Notes: generated by a model from the sequence alone, not told the origin. 64,000 nt of DNA from Bacillota bacterium (GCA_023393165.1 JAEWMJ010000010.1:23703-87702); one strand, 5' to 3'. Counted from the first letter of the stretch, positions 32,459 through 41,292 are shown. Translations and numbers: made by a program.

Positions 32459-33861
32459 TGGGGCAGGCAGCAGAAATAAAGACACAGAATAAAATGGGCG
32501 TTATGCCGATCAACAAGCTGCTTATTGCAATGTCGGTTCCTATGATGATTTCCATGCTTGTGCAGGCTTTATATAATATTGTGGACAGCATATTTGTGGC
32601 GCAGCTCAACGAAAACGCGCTGACCGCCGTTTCGCTGGCTTTTCCGGTCCAGAACTTAATGATCTCCGTAGCCGCCGGTACAGGCGTTGGAATAAACGCG
32701 CTGCTTTCAAAGAGCCTTGGTGAAAGGAACAATGAAAAAGTAAACAAAACAGCCAATAACGGCGTTTTTTTAGGACTTGCAGGTTGTATCGCCTTCGTGC
32801 TGTTTGGAATATTCGGCGTCAGATTCTTTTACGGCACTCAGACGAACATCGGCCAGATCGTTGAATATGGACAGGAATATTTGAACATTTGCTGTATTTT
32901 TTCGGTTGCGTTATTCGGACAGATAACTTTCGAGCGGCTTTTACAGTCCACCGGCAAAACCTTATACACCATGGTTACACAGTCGCTTGGAGCCGTAGTG
33001 AATATCATACTCGATCCCATAATGATTTTCGGTCTTTTCGGGTTTCCAAAGATGGGTGTGACCGGCGCGGCTGTCGCTACGGTTGTGGGCCAGTTTGTTG
33101 CGGCGCTGCTGGCATTGTATTTCAATCTCAAAAAGAATCATGAAATCAAGCTTTCCTTGAATAAGTTTAAACCGGACGGCGAAATCATAAAAGCAATTTA
33201 CTCCGTGGGCGTTCCGTCTATGATCATGATTGCGATCAGCTCTATCATGACATACGGCATAAACAGAATACTTTTAACGTTTACCGCAACGGCGACAGCG
33301 GTATTCGGCGTGTATTTCAAATTGCAGAGCTTTATATTCATGCCGGTATTTGGCCTGAACAACGGCATGATTCCCATACTCGCATATAATTTTGGCGCGC
33401 AAAACAAGCAGCGCATGACAAAGACTATAAAACTCAGCGTTATTTATGCTGTTGTGATCATGATAGCCGGTTTTGCGGTGTTTCAGCTTTTTACCGATCA
33501 ATTGCTGCTATGGTTCAACGCATCCGAGAACATGCTGGCTATCGGCGCTCCGGCGCTGCGCATCATCAGCATCAGCTTTTTATTCGCCGGTTATTGCATA
33601 GTGGTAAGCTCCGTGTTTCAGGCGTTGGGCAACGGCATGAAAAGTATGATTGTTTCGGTGCTGAGACAGCTCGTTGTTCTTTTGCCGGTTGCTTACCTGC
33701 TTTCCCTTTCGGGCTCCGTTGATGCGGTTTGGTGGTCCTTTCCCATCGCGGAAATTGCATCCGTGGTATCGTGCACCCTGTTCCTGAAGCGTATCTATGA
33801 CCAGAAGATCAGGAACATCGGCGGGGCAGAGACCGCTTCCGTTTGTACGCAGGAGACGTAA
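32458..33861 (+). CDS. MATE-family multidrug/cation efflux transporter
   Basis: A 467-residue membrane protein with about twelve hydrophobic segments. MATE landmarks include MISMLVQALYNIVDSIFVAQ near residue 30, a central KMGVTGAAVATVVGQ near 200 and LGNGMKSM near 390. MATE proteins export drugs or cationic metabolites using Na+ or H+. The start is the ATG overlapping the TGA of the preceding gene, with GGGAGG just upstream; a longer in-frame extension would overlap the kinase-like gene and was rejected. Probably controlled by the MarR regulator two genes upstream. Confidence 0.9.
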   Translation: MGQAAEIKTQNKMGVMPINKLLIAMSVPMMISMLVQALYNIVDSIFVAQLNENALTAVSLAFPVQNLMISVAAGTGVGINALLSKSLGERNNEKVNKTANNGVFLGLAGCIAFVLFGIFGVRFFYGTQTNIGQIVEYGQEYLNICCIFSVALFGQITFERLLQSTGKTLYTMVTQSLGAVVNIILDPIMIFGLFGFPKMGVTGAAVATVVGQFVAALLALYFNLKKNHEIKLSLNKFKPDGEIIKAIYSVGVPSMIMIAISSIMTYGINRILLTFTATATAVFGVYFKLQSFIFMPVFGLNNGMIPILAYNFGAQNKQRMTKTIKLSVIYAVVIMIAGFAVFQLFTDQLLLWFNASENMLAIGAPALRIISISFLFAGYCIVVSSVFQALGNGMKSMIVSVLRQLVVLLPVAYLLSLSGSVDAVWWSFPIAEIASVVSCTLFLKRIYDQKIRNIGGAETASVCTQET

Positions 33862-33910
33862 GCCTTGTTACTTCTCCCCTTCAGCCAAAAAAGCGGCGGA
33901 TCCTGTCCCT

Positions 33911-34651
33911 TTATTCGCCGCTGATGGGGATTTTTTGCATACTCTGCATCAAAAGCCCTATTTGCGGGCCGTTCTGGTAAAATCTCTGAATCGTTCTTTG
34001 AGCTGCCGGACCGTAGCCGTTGATATCGTCTTCCAGTTCGGGCAAGTGAAACAGAATGGTTTTACGGGCGCCGATTACCTGGTCGATAATATCCCTTCCG
34101 CGTTTTAAGGTTAAAAACGGGAAGTTCAGCAATGCAAGGTCCACTTCCCAGCCGTCAAGCAAATCCTGTATGGCCTTTGCGTCCATCATCCCGTCGCCCA
34201 GAAGAAGGATATGATAACCGTCCACTTCCAGCTGATAGGCGTAATTGACGACCGACGCGAATTCGCTGCCGTCGTGCTTTAAGCGCTTACAGGTGATTCT
34301 TACCCCGTTTATCTGCAGAACTTCTTTTGCCCGGCCAAGAACGTGGACATGATTTCTGTCCGTAAAATCATGGACCGGCATAACCAAATGGATATTTTGA
34401 TTCCGCTCAAGAAGGCGCATCGTCCAATTTTTGCTGTAGTGATCCGGATGGTCGTGGGTGTATAACGCCATATCCACGCCGGCAAAGTCCCCTTCTCCGT
34501 TTACGATCCTTCGAAGCACATCGTCCGGCACCCGGCTGAAACGCTGCGTCTTGGTTGAGTGAAGAGCGTCCACCAGAATTTTTTTTTGATGATATGAGAT
34601 AAGTACCCCCGCGTTTGCGGTCAACAACACATAATCCTGTTCCATCTGCAT
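33911..34651 (-). CDS. Metallo-beta-lactamase fold hydrolase
   Basis: A 246-residue MBL-fold protein. The metal motif HDHPDH is near residues 65-70 (THDHPDH), a further His is in PVHDF near 94, and the DG of LLLGDGMM near 152 gives the bridging acid. It belongs to the UlaG/YycJ-like broad group of metal-dependent hydrolases, and no specific substrate can be assigned. It is monocistronic and convergent with the MATE operon. Confidence 0.75.
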   Translation of the reverse strand: MQMEQDYVLLTANAGVLISYHQKKILVDALHSTKTQRFSRVPDDVLRRIVNGEGDFAGVDMALYTHDHPDHYSKNWTMRLLERNQNIHLVMPVHDFTDRNHVHVLGRAKEVLQINGVRITCKRLKHDGSEFASVVNYAYQLEVDGYHILLLGDGMMDAKAIQDLLDGWEVDLALLNFPFLTLKRGRDIIDQVIGARKTILFHLPELEDDINGYGPAAQRTIQRFYQNGPQIGLLMQSMQKIPISGE

Positions 34652-34847
34652 AAAGCCCCCTGCTATTTTTTTGACGCTGATACTATTTTATCACAATTAT
34701 GTAAAAAAGATTATATTCGCTTGTTTTTTTAGCGCTTTATGCCGAAAAACAGTTTTTATTATTTTCCGGCAGTGCATATTTTTAGACTAATAGGAATCTT
34801 TATTTCGCATAAAATACCCTTAGTAACTCAAAAGCAGGGGGAACCGA

Positions 34848-35309
34848 ATGAAGAAATTTAAAATGCCTGATTTTCAATATTTACTGGATCACTATCCTAC
34901 GATCCTGTTCTATACCATTTTAGGGATAGCTACATATGCGATCAACCTTTTCGCCTATTTTCTGCTTGCCGAGGGACTGGGTATTGAATATCTCTTAAGC
35001 AACACGATCGCATGGTCGCTGTCCACCCTGTTTGCATATTTTACAAGCCGGATCTACGTCTTTAAAAGCAGGACCCGGAAACCGCAGTGCATCATAAAGG
35101 AATTTCTGCTTTTTGTCGTTTTCCGCGTAATCGCGCTTGTGATGGAAAGTTTCCTCCTGTATATTTCTTTCAGAATAGTCGGAATAACCGAAATGATATC
35201 CAAACTTTTTGCGAGCGCGATCGCGTTTTCTTTCAACGCGATATTCAACCAGTTTTTCGTATTCAAAAAAGGCACGAAAATAAGCGGCTGGTTCAACTTT
35301 TTCGGATAA
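34848..35309 (+). CDS. GtrA-family membrane protein
   Basis: A 153-residue membrane protein with four hydrophobic segments, matching the GtrA family: YTILGIATYAINLFAYFLL at the start, FAYFTSRIYVFKSR in the middle and FNAIFNQFFVFKK at the end. GtrA proteins are thought to flip or help present undecaprenyl-linked sugars for cell-surface glycosylation. AGGGGGAAC serves as ribosome site. No glycosyltransferase is adjacent. Confidence 0.85.
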   Translation: MKKFKMPDFQYLLDHYPTILFYTILGIATYAINLFAYFLLAEGLGIEYLLSNTIAWSLSTLFAYFTSRIYVFKSRTRKPQCIIKEFLLFVVFRVIALVMESFLLYISFRIVGITEMISKLFASAIAFSFNAIFNQFFVFKKGTKISGWFNFFG

Positions 35310-35344
35310 ACGGAACACAATTTTAAATTATATAAGGCTGACCC

Positions 35345-36076
35345 TTATCTTTTTTTAGCCGATATAATCAGCATCATAGGCCTCCGCAGTTCATCCTTCA
35401 TACCGGGGTGAGACATCATATCGTCCGCCGGCTTTGGCTCTGTAAACCCCGTTATCTCAAATCCCGCGGCAATAAGGCTTTTTATATAGGTCGTTAAAGT
35501 TTTATGGTATTTTATAATCTCTTCTCCCAGAAAAACCGCATTGCGCTCTCCTTCGTCAAAATACCGGTCGACAGGCCAATGCAGGCGGTTTCCCTTTTCA
35601 TCGCAATGCCAATCCTGTTTTCCCTGCGCGGTAAAAACCGGATGCTCAACTGAAAATATAAAAACTCCCCCGGAAGAAAGGCATCCGGACACTCTATGAA
35701 CAATATCCCCAAACGACCGGACGTAATGGAAAGCCAGGGAGCTTAATACAATCTCAAAGGAATCCGGCGGGAAACTGATATCTTCTATCGGCGTGCAGAT
35801 ATACCGTATACGGCCGGATTCGGTTTTATTTTGAGCTTCCTCCAGCATCTTTTGTGAAATATCAACGCCTACCACCGACTCTGCGCCGTTCTCCGCTGCA
35901 TACCGGCAATGCCAGCCAAAACCGCATCCCAGATCCAGGACTCTTTTTCCCTGAAAAGCGGGCAGCATTTTTTTCAGTTCGTGCCACTCTCCCGCAGATT
36001 CAAGTCCGTTTATTGACCGTTCCATATTCCTGTACTTGTTAAAAAAGATGACATTGTCATATTTATTCTGTTTCAT
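35345..36076 (-). CDS. Class I SAM-dependent methyltransferase
   Basis: A 243-residue methyltransferase. Motif I LDLGCGFGWHCRYAAENGA is near residues 46-64, the acidic end of strand 2 is VVGVDIS near 70, and FEIVLSSLAFHYV near 109 corresponds to motif post-II. The type resembles UbiE/tellurite-resistance-like small-molecule methyltransferases; the substrate is unknown. It is convergent with the GtrA gene with little space between, and a short hairpin (ATAAGG/CCTTAT) overlaps the shared 3' ends. Confidence 0.85.
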   Translation of the reverse strand: MKQNKYDNVIFFNKYRNMERSINGLESAGEWHELKKMLPAFQGKRVLDLGCGFGWHCRYAAENGAESVVGVDISQKMLEEAQNKTESGRIRYICTPIEDISFPPDSFEIVLSSLAFHYVRSFGDIVHRVSGCLSSGGVFIFSVEHPVFTAQGKQDWHCDEKGNRLHWPVDRYFDEGERNAVFLGEEIIKYHKTLTTYIKSLIAAGFEITGFTEPKPADDMMSHPGMKDELRRPMMLIISAKKR

Positions 36077-36110
36077 GCTCTCGCCGCCATTCCATGCAAT
36101 TGCTTTATCA

Positions 36111-36140
36111 AAAAGGGGCCGCCTAAAGCAACCCCCGGGT
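36111..36140 (-). terminator. Possible terminator after pyrG
   Basis: On the minus strand a GGGG...GGCCCC hairpin is followed by TTTTTG. The stem is short and the loop long, so this is only a candidate. Confidence 0.35.
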
Positions 36141-36154
36141 AACCAAACTTATAA

Positions 36155-37762
36155 TTATTTCCCAGCCTGTTTTTTCAGGCTGGCCGCTACCAGCCCCGCA
36201 AACAGGGGATGCGCCCGGTTGGGCCTGCTTTTGAATTCGGGATGGAACTGCACCCCGATAAAATACGGATGATCCGGAAGCTCAATGGCTTCCACCAGAG
36301 AACCGTTCGGAGAAGTTCCGCAGATCACCATGCCTTTTTCTTTAAGGCGCTCACGGTAATTGTTATTGAACTCATACCGGTGACGGTGGCGTTCGTGTAT
36401 TTCATCCGTTTTATACACCTGTTTCATGAGCGTGCCGTCCGCGATCACGCAGGGATAAGCGCCCAGCCGCATTGTGCCGCCTTTTTGAACGATCCCCTGC
36501 TGCTCGGGCATCAGATCTATAACCGGATCGGGACTGTTCGGGTTAAATTCGCTGGAGTTAGCTTCCGTAAGGCCGAGTATGCTTCTTGCATATTCCACTA
36601 CCGCCATCTGCATTCCAAGGCAGATCCCAAGGAACGGAATATTGTTTTCCCGTACGTATTTTATGGCAGATATCTTGCCTTCGATTCCGCGGTCGCCGAA
36701 TCCGCCGGGAACAATAATGCCGCTGCATCCCGCAAGGATTTCTCCCGCGTTTTCGTCGTTCACCGATTCCGCGTCTATCCAGGCGATATCCACCACCGCG
36801 CCGTTTTCGGACCCCGCGTGGAAAAGGGATTCCGCAACGGAAAGATACGCGTCGTGAAGACGCACATATTTTCCGACGATCGCGATTTTCACCTGCTTGT
36901 CCCGTTTGGCGATCCGGTCTAGCATTTCGTTCCATTCCGCCAGATCGCAGGGCGGACAATCGAGATACAGTTCCCTTAAGACGATGTCCGACAGATGCTC
37001 GTTTTCAAACATGATGGGAGCCTGGTACAAAACAGGCAAGGTGACGTTTTCGATCACACAATCTTTTTTTACGTTGCAAAAAAGAGCGATTTTATTTTTA
37101 ATATCGTTATTTAAGCTTTCGTCGCAGCGGGCGACAATGATATTGGGCATGATACCCATGGATTGCAGTTCTTTCACCGAATGCTGGGTGGGTTTGGATT
37201 TATATTCGCCGCTGCCCTGAATGTAAGGCACCAGCGTCACATGGATATAGAGGCAGTTTTCCCTGCCCACCTCCATGCCGACCTGCCTGATGGCTTCCAG
37301 AAAGGGCTGGCTTTCGATATCGCCGATGGTGCCGCCGATTTCGGTAAGAACAACGTCCGCGCTGGTTTTTTGGCCTACCGAATATATGAAACTCTTGATT
37401 TCATTTGTGATATGGGGTATTACCTGAACCGTTTCGCCAAGATATTCGCCGTTGCGTTCCTTGGCGATCACATTCAGGTATGTTTTCCCGGTGGTCAGAT
37501 TTGAGAACTGGTTCAAGTTTTCATCTATAAACCGTTCGTAGTGTCCCAAATCAAGGTCCGTCTCCGCTCCGTCCTCAGTCACGAATACCTCTCCGTGCTG
37601 GTAAGGACTCATTGTACCCGGATCCACGTTTATGTACGGATCCAGCTTCTGCGCCGCAATCTTTAGTCCTCTGGATTTTAACAGGCGACCAAGAGAAGCC
37701 GCAGTAATGCCTTTTCCAAGGCCGGAGACCACACCGCCGGTAACAAAAATATATTTTGTCAT
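36155..37762 (-). CDS. pyrG: CTP synthase
   Basis: A 535-residue CTP synthase, which aminates UTP to CTP with glutamine. The amidoligase domain covers residues 1-265, with the P-loop GGVVSGLGKGITAASLG at 9-25 and DLDLGHYERF near 71. The glutaminase domain follows, with the nucleophile Cys in GICLGMQ near 378 and the His-Glu pair in FHPEFKSRP near 510. Length is normal. It starts 15 bases after the ANTAR gene, so the two form an operon. That is unusual and ties a major glutamine-consuming enzyme to a regulator of nitrogen genes. Confidence 0.96.
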   Translation of the reverse strand: MTKYIFVTGGVVSGLGKGITAASLGRLLKSRGLKIAAQKLDPYINVDPGTMSPYQHGEVFVTEDGAETDLDLGHYERFIDENLNQFSNLTTGKTYLNVIAKERNGEYLGETVQVIPHITNEIKSFIYSVGQKTSADVVLTEIGGTIGDIESQPFLEAIRQVGMEVGRENCLYIHVTLVPYIQGSGEYKSKPTQHSVKELQSMGIMPNIIVARCDESLNNDIKNKIALFCNVKKDCVIENVTLPVLYQAPIMFENEHLSDIVLRELYLDCPPCDLAEWNEMLDRIAKRDKQVKIAIVGKYVRLHDAYLSVAESLFHAGSENGAVVDIAWIDAESVNDENAGEILAGCSGIIVPGGFGDRGIEGKISAIKYVRENNIPFLGICLGMQMAVVEYARSILGLTEANSSEFNPNSPDPVIDLMPEQQGIVQKGGTMRLGAYPCVIADGTLMKQVYKTDEIHERHRHRYEFNNNYRERLKEKGMVICGTSPNGSLVEAIELPDHPYFIGVQFHPEFKSRPNRAHPLFAGLVAASLKKQAGK

Positions 37763-37777
37763 GTTTTATACCCCTTT

Positions 37778-37960
37778 TTAGCTTTCGTATATTTTCAATA
37801 TATTTTTCGCAATTTCTATTTTTGTAACCCGCATATCCATTGCGTGTTTTTCAATATACCTGTGCGCCTGCGGCTCCGTAAAACCCAAATATTCCATCAG
37901 GGTTGTTTTGGCTCTGTTTATGATCTCAATTTCCTCAGGTGTTCTTTCGTTACCCTTCAC
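37778..37960 (-). CDS. Stand-alone ANTAR-domain RNA-binding regulator
   Basis: A 60-residue protein that is almost only an ANTAR domain: INRAKTTLMEYLGFTEPQAHRYIEKHAMDMRVTKIEIAKNIL at about residues 14-55. ANTAR domains bind paired RNA hairpins with A-n-n-G-n-n hexaloops and prevent termination. They are normally attached to a receiver domain, which is missing here. The start is GTG at 37960 with GAAGGGG upstream. An open frame of about 198 codons precedes and overlaps it by a few bases, possibly a degenerate receiver. It is the first clear gene of the pyrG operon and is divergent from glnN, whose leader has a matching hairpin. Confidence 0.82.
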   Translation of the reverse strand: MKGNERTPEEIEIINRAKTTLMEYLGFTEPQAHRYIEKHAMDMRVTKIEIAKNILKIYES

Positions 37961-38546
37961 AAAACATCACCCCTTCGCAGTCATGGATATAACTGTCAGT
38001 TTGATTTTGCTTCAAGGTCCGGGACTTAAGGCCCGGAATATGCCGGATACAGATCCGCACACTTCCCGGTCTGATCCAGACCGGCTTTATCAGAACGCCT
38101 TGCGCCCGCATCATGAGGCAGAAAGTCTGAAAGCCTTTCAAACGCCGGAGATCCCCTCCGGATTCCTCCGTTTTAAAAAAACGAAATACCGGGGCTTTAC
38201 CAACATATAGTCCCAGTATAAGAATTATACTTCCAGCCTGATACTTGCCTGCTTTTTTGCATGCCTCAAACGCGGCTGCAGGAAACTGGTTATCATACGC
38301 TTTTGTTTGAATACCGGTACGGCTGCCGACCACTCGGGCACAGCCCCGTATTGCGCATCCGGTTTCGCCGCTTATGATTTTTTCTCTGTCTTCCGGCGCC
38401 CCTATTTGCTTGCCAGGCGCCGTGCAGAATAATTCCCTATCTCTTTTCATTATTGTACACTTCCCATCTTTATCTGTCCATCCCTTTTTGAAAAAGCCTT
38501 CCCCGCTCCCATAATCTTTTTTCAGCAGAGAGCGAATGCCTTCCAA
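37950..38546 (-). CDS. Doubtful 198-codon open frame upstream of the ANTAR gene
   Basis: The frame starts at a TTG without a convincing ribosome site; an ATG inside at residue 33 (MKRDREL) is also possible. The product has no recognised domain. One short stretch (AQGVLIKPV) recalls the end of a receiver domain, which is what usually precedes ANTAR. It could be a decayed receiver, a diverged sensor, or just an untranslated leader. It overlaps the ANTAR GTG by 11 bases. Confidence 0.25.
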   Translation of the reverse strand: MEGIRSLLKKDYGSGEGFFKKGWTDKDGKCTIMKRDRELFCTAPGKQIGAPEDREKIISGETGCAIRGCARVVGSRTGIQTKAYDNQFPAAAFEACKKAGKYQAGSIILILGLYVGKAPVFRFFKTEESGGDLRRLKGFQTFCLMMRAQGVLIKPVWIRPGSVRICIRHIPGLKSRTLKQNQTDSYIHDCEGVMFCEG

Positions 38547-38616
38547 GCATTATGGATATCTCCCGGATTTCAACCGGTCTGCTTTTAAAACCTCCCGTTT
38601 TTTTGACTTTTTTGAA

Positions 38617-38645
38617 ATTGTATCTTTTTTTATGTGCTATGTCAA
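38617..38645 (-). promoter_or_regulatory. Sigma-A promoter reading toward the ANTAR-pyrG operon
   Basis: On the minus strand TTGACA (38645-38640) and TACAAT (38622-38617) are exactly 17 bases apart. Confidence 0.75.
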
Positions 38646-38766
38646 TAAAATATGAAATATTTGATTTATGATATTTCATTTCTATTTTTTTAATAAGCTT
38701 ATTTTTTTATTAATTGCATTTTTTGCAATTTAAATGATTTCATAATTCATTTTTATAAAATAACTG

Positions 38767-38795
38767 TTGACATCTTTTTTACTATACTGTATAAT
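38767..38795 (+). promoter_or_regulatory. Consensus sigma-A promoter of glnN
   Basis: TTGACA (38767-38772) and TATAAT (38790-38795) match both consensus hexamers with a 17-base spacer. Transcription would start near 38802. Confidence 0.85.
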
Positions 38796-38804
38796 GGCAA
38801 CAGG

Positions 38805-38850
38805 TCAGCAAAGGCGCTGAGGGACCTACCCTCAGTGCCTTTATTATTAG
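38805..38850 (+). promoter_or_regulatory. glnN leader: ANTAR-type hairpin overlapping an intrinsic terminator
   Basis: The hairpin TCAGC-AAAGGC-GCTGA (38805-38820) has a six-base loop with A at position 1 and G at position 4, as required for ANTAR binding. It shares bases with the 5' arm of a terminator, AAGGCGCTGAGGG/CCCTCAGTGCCTT (38811-38841) followed by TATTATTA. The two folds exclude each other, so a protein holding the first would permit glnN transcription. A first (P1) hairpin of the usual pair was not found downstream of the predicted start. Confidence 0.65.
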
Positions 38851-38913
38851 CCAAAAATAAGGATTTATTAGCAAAAATAAACATTTTTTATTGATATAGA
38901 GGAGGTCTATACT

Positions 38914-40998
38914 ATGCAAAACCTTTCCGAAACTTTCGGAAGTATGGTATTTGGGGACAGCGTAATGCGTGAGCGTCTGCCAAAGGACACATACAAAGCT
39001 CTGAAAAAAACAATTCAAGAAGGCAAATCTTTGGATTTGTCGGTTGCAAATGTTGTTGCAAACGCAATGAAAGATTGGGCAATCGAAAAAGGCGCTACAC
39101 ATTTCACTCATTGGTTCCAGCCGATGACGGGAATCACAGCCGAGAAACATGACAGTTTCATTTCTCCCACATCAGACGGAAGCATCATTATGGAGTTCTC
39201 CGGCAAGGAACTGATCAAGGGAGAACCGGATGCTTCGAGCTTCCCTTCGGGCGGACTGCGCTCCACATTTGAAGCCAGAGGCTACACCGCCTGGGATCCC
39301 ACTTCCTATGCATTTCTTAAAGAGAATGTGCTCTGCATCCCCACCGCTTTCTGTTCCTATTACGGGGAAGCGCTTGACAAGAAGACGCCCCTGCTGCGTT
39401 CCATGGAAGCGCTCAACAAACAGGCTCTCCGTATTCTTGCCTTGTTCGGCCATGCCGGTGTAAAAAGGGTTCTCAGCACCGTTGGTCCCGAACAGGAATA
39501 TTTCCTTGTAAACAAAAAACTGTATGACCAGAGAAAAGATATTATTTACACCGGGAGAACGCTGTTCGGCGCGAAACCGCCTAAAGGCCAGGAACTGGAA
39601 GACCATTACTTCGGCGCGATCAAGCCCAAAATCTCCGCTTTCATGGCAGACCTGGACGAAGAATTGTGGAAGCTTGGAATCTTCGCCAAGACCGAGCATA
39701 ATGAAGTTGCTCCGGCTCAGCACGAACTTGCTCCCATCTTTACCACAACGAATATAGCGACCGACCACAATCAGCTTACCATGGAAATCATGAAAAAGGT
39801 TGCGCAAAGGCACGGCCTAGAATGCCTCATACACGAAAAACCGTTTGCAGGCGTAAACGGAAGCGGCAAGCACAACAACTGGTCGATTTCCACCAACACA
39901 GGCATGAACCTGCTTGATCCGGGCGCTACGCCGCAGGATAACATGCAGTTCCTTCTGTTCCTCTCCGCCGTCATCAAGGCTGTGGACGAACGTCAGGATC
40001 TTTTGCGCGTCTCGGTTGCAAGCGCAGGCAACGACCACCGTCTGGGCGCCAATGAAGCGCCTCCGGCTATTATCTCGATTTTCCTGGGCGAACAGCTTAC
40101 CGATATTCTGGAAGCAATTGAGAAAGGCACGCTTTATAACGAAAAATCAAACGGGACCTTTGAGATCGGCGTAAACGTACTGCCGAGTTTCCCCAAGGAT
40201 ACCACCGACCGCAACAGAACGTCTCCTTTCGCATTCACGGGCAACAAATTCGAATTCCGTATGCTGGGTTCGTCCATCTCCATCAGCGGTCCAAACGTTG
40301 TGCTGAATACCATTGTAGCCGAATCCCTGAGCCTGTTTGCAGACCAGTTGGAAAAAGAATCGGATCTGAATTCCGGTGTGATGAAGATTGTGAAAGAAAC
40401 CATACAAAAACACAAACGCATCATATTCAACGGCAACAACTATTCGGAAGAATGGGTCGCCGAGGCGGAAAAGAGAGGCCTTTTGAACCTGCAGTCCACA
40501 CCCGACGCTCTTCCTTACTTCATTGAGAAAAAGAACGTTGCCATGTTCACCAAACACGAGGTGTTCTCCGAGACGGAGATTCACTCCAGATATGAAATCT
40601 TGCTGGACGGTTACTGCAAAACGCTCAATATTGAAGCGCTTACCATGCTGGAAATGGCAAAACGCGACATCCTTCCGGCAGTCGGCGATTACGAACGCGA
40701 TCTTGCGAAAACCGCAATGTTCAAAAAGGAATTGGGGATAGACAACGAACTCGAAAAATCCATCCTCGGAAAACTGTCCTCCCTCAGCAAGTGCCTTATG
40801 GACAGCATAGACGCTCTGGACAATGCCCTGATTGAGGTTAAAAAATACGCCGAGATCCTGGATATCGCCAAATTCTACCGTTCGGGCGTATTTGTAGCCA
40901 TGCAGGAACTCCGTGCGGTAGCCGATTCGCTTGAAATGATCGTGGGCAAGAAATACTGGCCCTATCCCAACTACGGCGATCTGCTGCTGAACGTTTGA
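38914..40998 (+). CDS. glnN: Type III glutamine synthetase
   Basis: A 694-residue GSIII enzyme, which makes glutamine from glutamate and ammonia with ATP. Characteristic stretches are FTHWFQPMTG near residue 68, EHNEVAPAQHELAPIF near 264, NGSGKHNNWSISTNTG near 313 and NRTSPFAFTGNKFEFR near 432. The C-terminal helical part (about 600-694) is specific to GSIII. Length is normal. GGAGG is seven bases before the ATG. Expression appears controlled by the leader at 38805-38850, which likely serves as target of the ANTAR protein encoded divergently. Assimilated ammonia would come through the Amt encoded next. Confidence 0.96.
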   Translation: MQNLSETFGSMVFGDSVMRERLPKDTYKALKKTIQEGKSLDLSVANVVANAMKDWAIEKGATHFTHWFQPMTGITAEKHDSFISPTSDGSIIMEFSGKELIKGEPDASSFPSGGLRSTFEARGYTAWDPTSYAFLKENVLCIPTAFCSYYGEALDKKTPLLRSMEALNKQALRILALFGHAGVKRVLSTVGPEQEYFLVNKKLYDQRKDIIYTGRTLFGAKPPKGQELEDHYFGAIKPKISAFMADLDEELWKLGIFAKTEHNEVAPAQHELAPIFTTTNIATDHNQLTMEIMKKVAQRHGLECLIHEKPFAGVNGSGKHNNWSISTNTGMNLLDPGATPQDNMQFLLFLSAVIKAVDERQDLLRVSVASAGNDHRLGANEAPPAIISIFLGEQLTDILEAIEKGTLYNEKSNGTFEIGVNVLPSFPKDTTDRNRTSPFAFTGNKFEFRMLGSSISISGPNVVLNTIVAESLSLFADQLEKESDLNSGVMKIVKETIQKHKRIIFNGNNYSEEWVAEAEKRGLLNLQSTPDALPYFIEKKNVAMFTKHEVFSETEIHSRYEILLDGYCKTLNIEALTMLEMAKRDILPAVGDYERDLAKTAMFKKELGIDNELEKSILGKLSSLSKCLMDSIDALDNALIEVKKYAEILDIAKFYRSGVFVAMQELRAVADSLEMIVGKKYWPYPNYGDLLLNV

Positions 40999-41038
40999 TT
41001 GCTTGATGCTAAATGACCAATAGATAACATAATAAAAT

Positions 41039-41072
41039 GAAGGCCGCCGGCAAAAAGCCGCGGTCTTTTTTT
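41039..41072 (+). terminator. Terminator after glnN
   Basis: GAAGGCCGCCGGC-aaaaa-GCCGCGGTCTT followed by TTTTTT, with one bulged base. Confidence 0.75.
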
Positions 41073-41239
41073 ATCCGTCTCCATTGCACCGCATGGGGAC
41101 AAAAAAAGCATCCTGATTTGCGCTATTTTATGCGGCAATATAAAATGAATTATATATAGATCCATTTTTCATTTTTACGTTGTTTCAATGCCGTTTTGAA
41201 TATATTTATATTATTTTTTGAAATTTTAAAATATTATCT

Positions 41240-41268
41240 TGCATTTCATTCATCGTTATGTTACAATT
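41240..41268 (+). promoter_or_regulatory. Sigma-A promoter of amt
   Basis: TTGCAT (41240-41245) and TACAAT (41263-41268) with a 17-base spacer, starting a leader of about 100 bases. Confidence 0.7.
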
Positions 41269-41292
41269 AAGAAAATTAAAGATAAACGGCAA

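Larger units (their letters stand above)
38547..38913. other. Divergent control region between the ANTAR-pyrG operon and glnN
   Basis: AT-rich and without a supported gene. It holds back-to-back promoters at 38617-38645 (leftward) and 38767-38795 (rightward) and the glnN leader terminator. Confidence 0.6.

Noticed and set aside
40971..41165. 64-codon minus-strand frame after glnN
   Set aside because: It runs through the glnN terminator and has no supporting signals.
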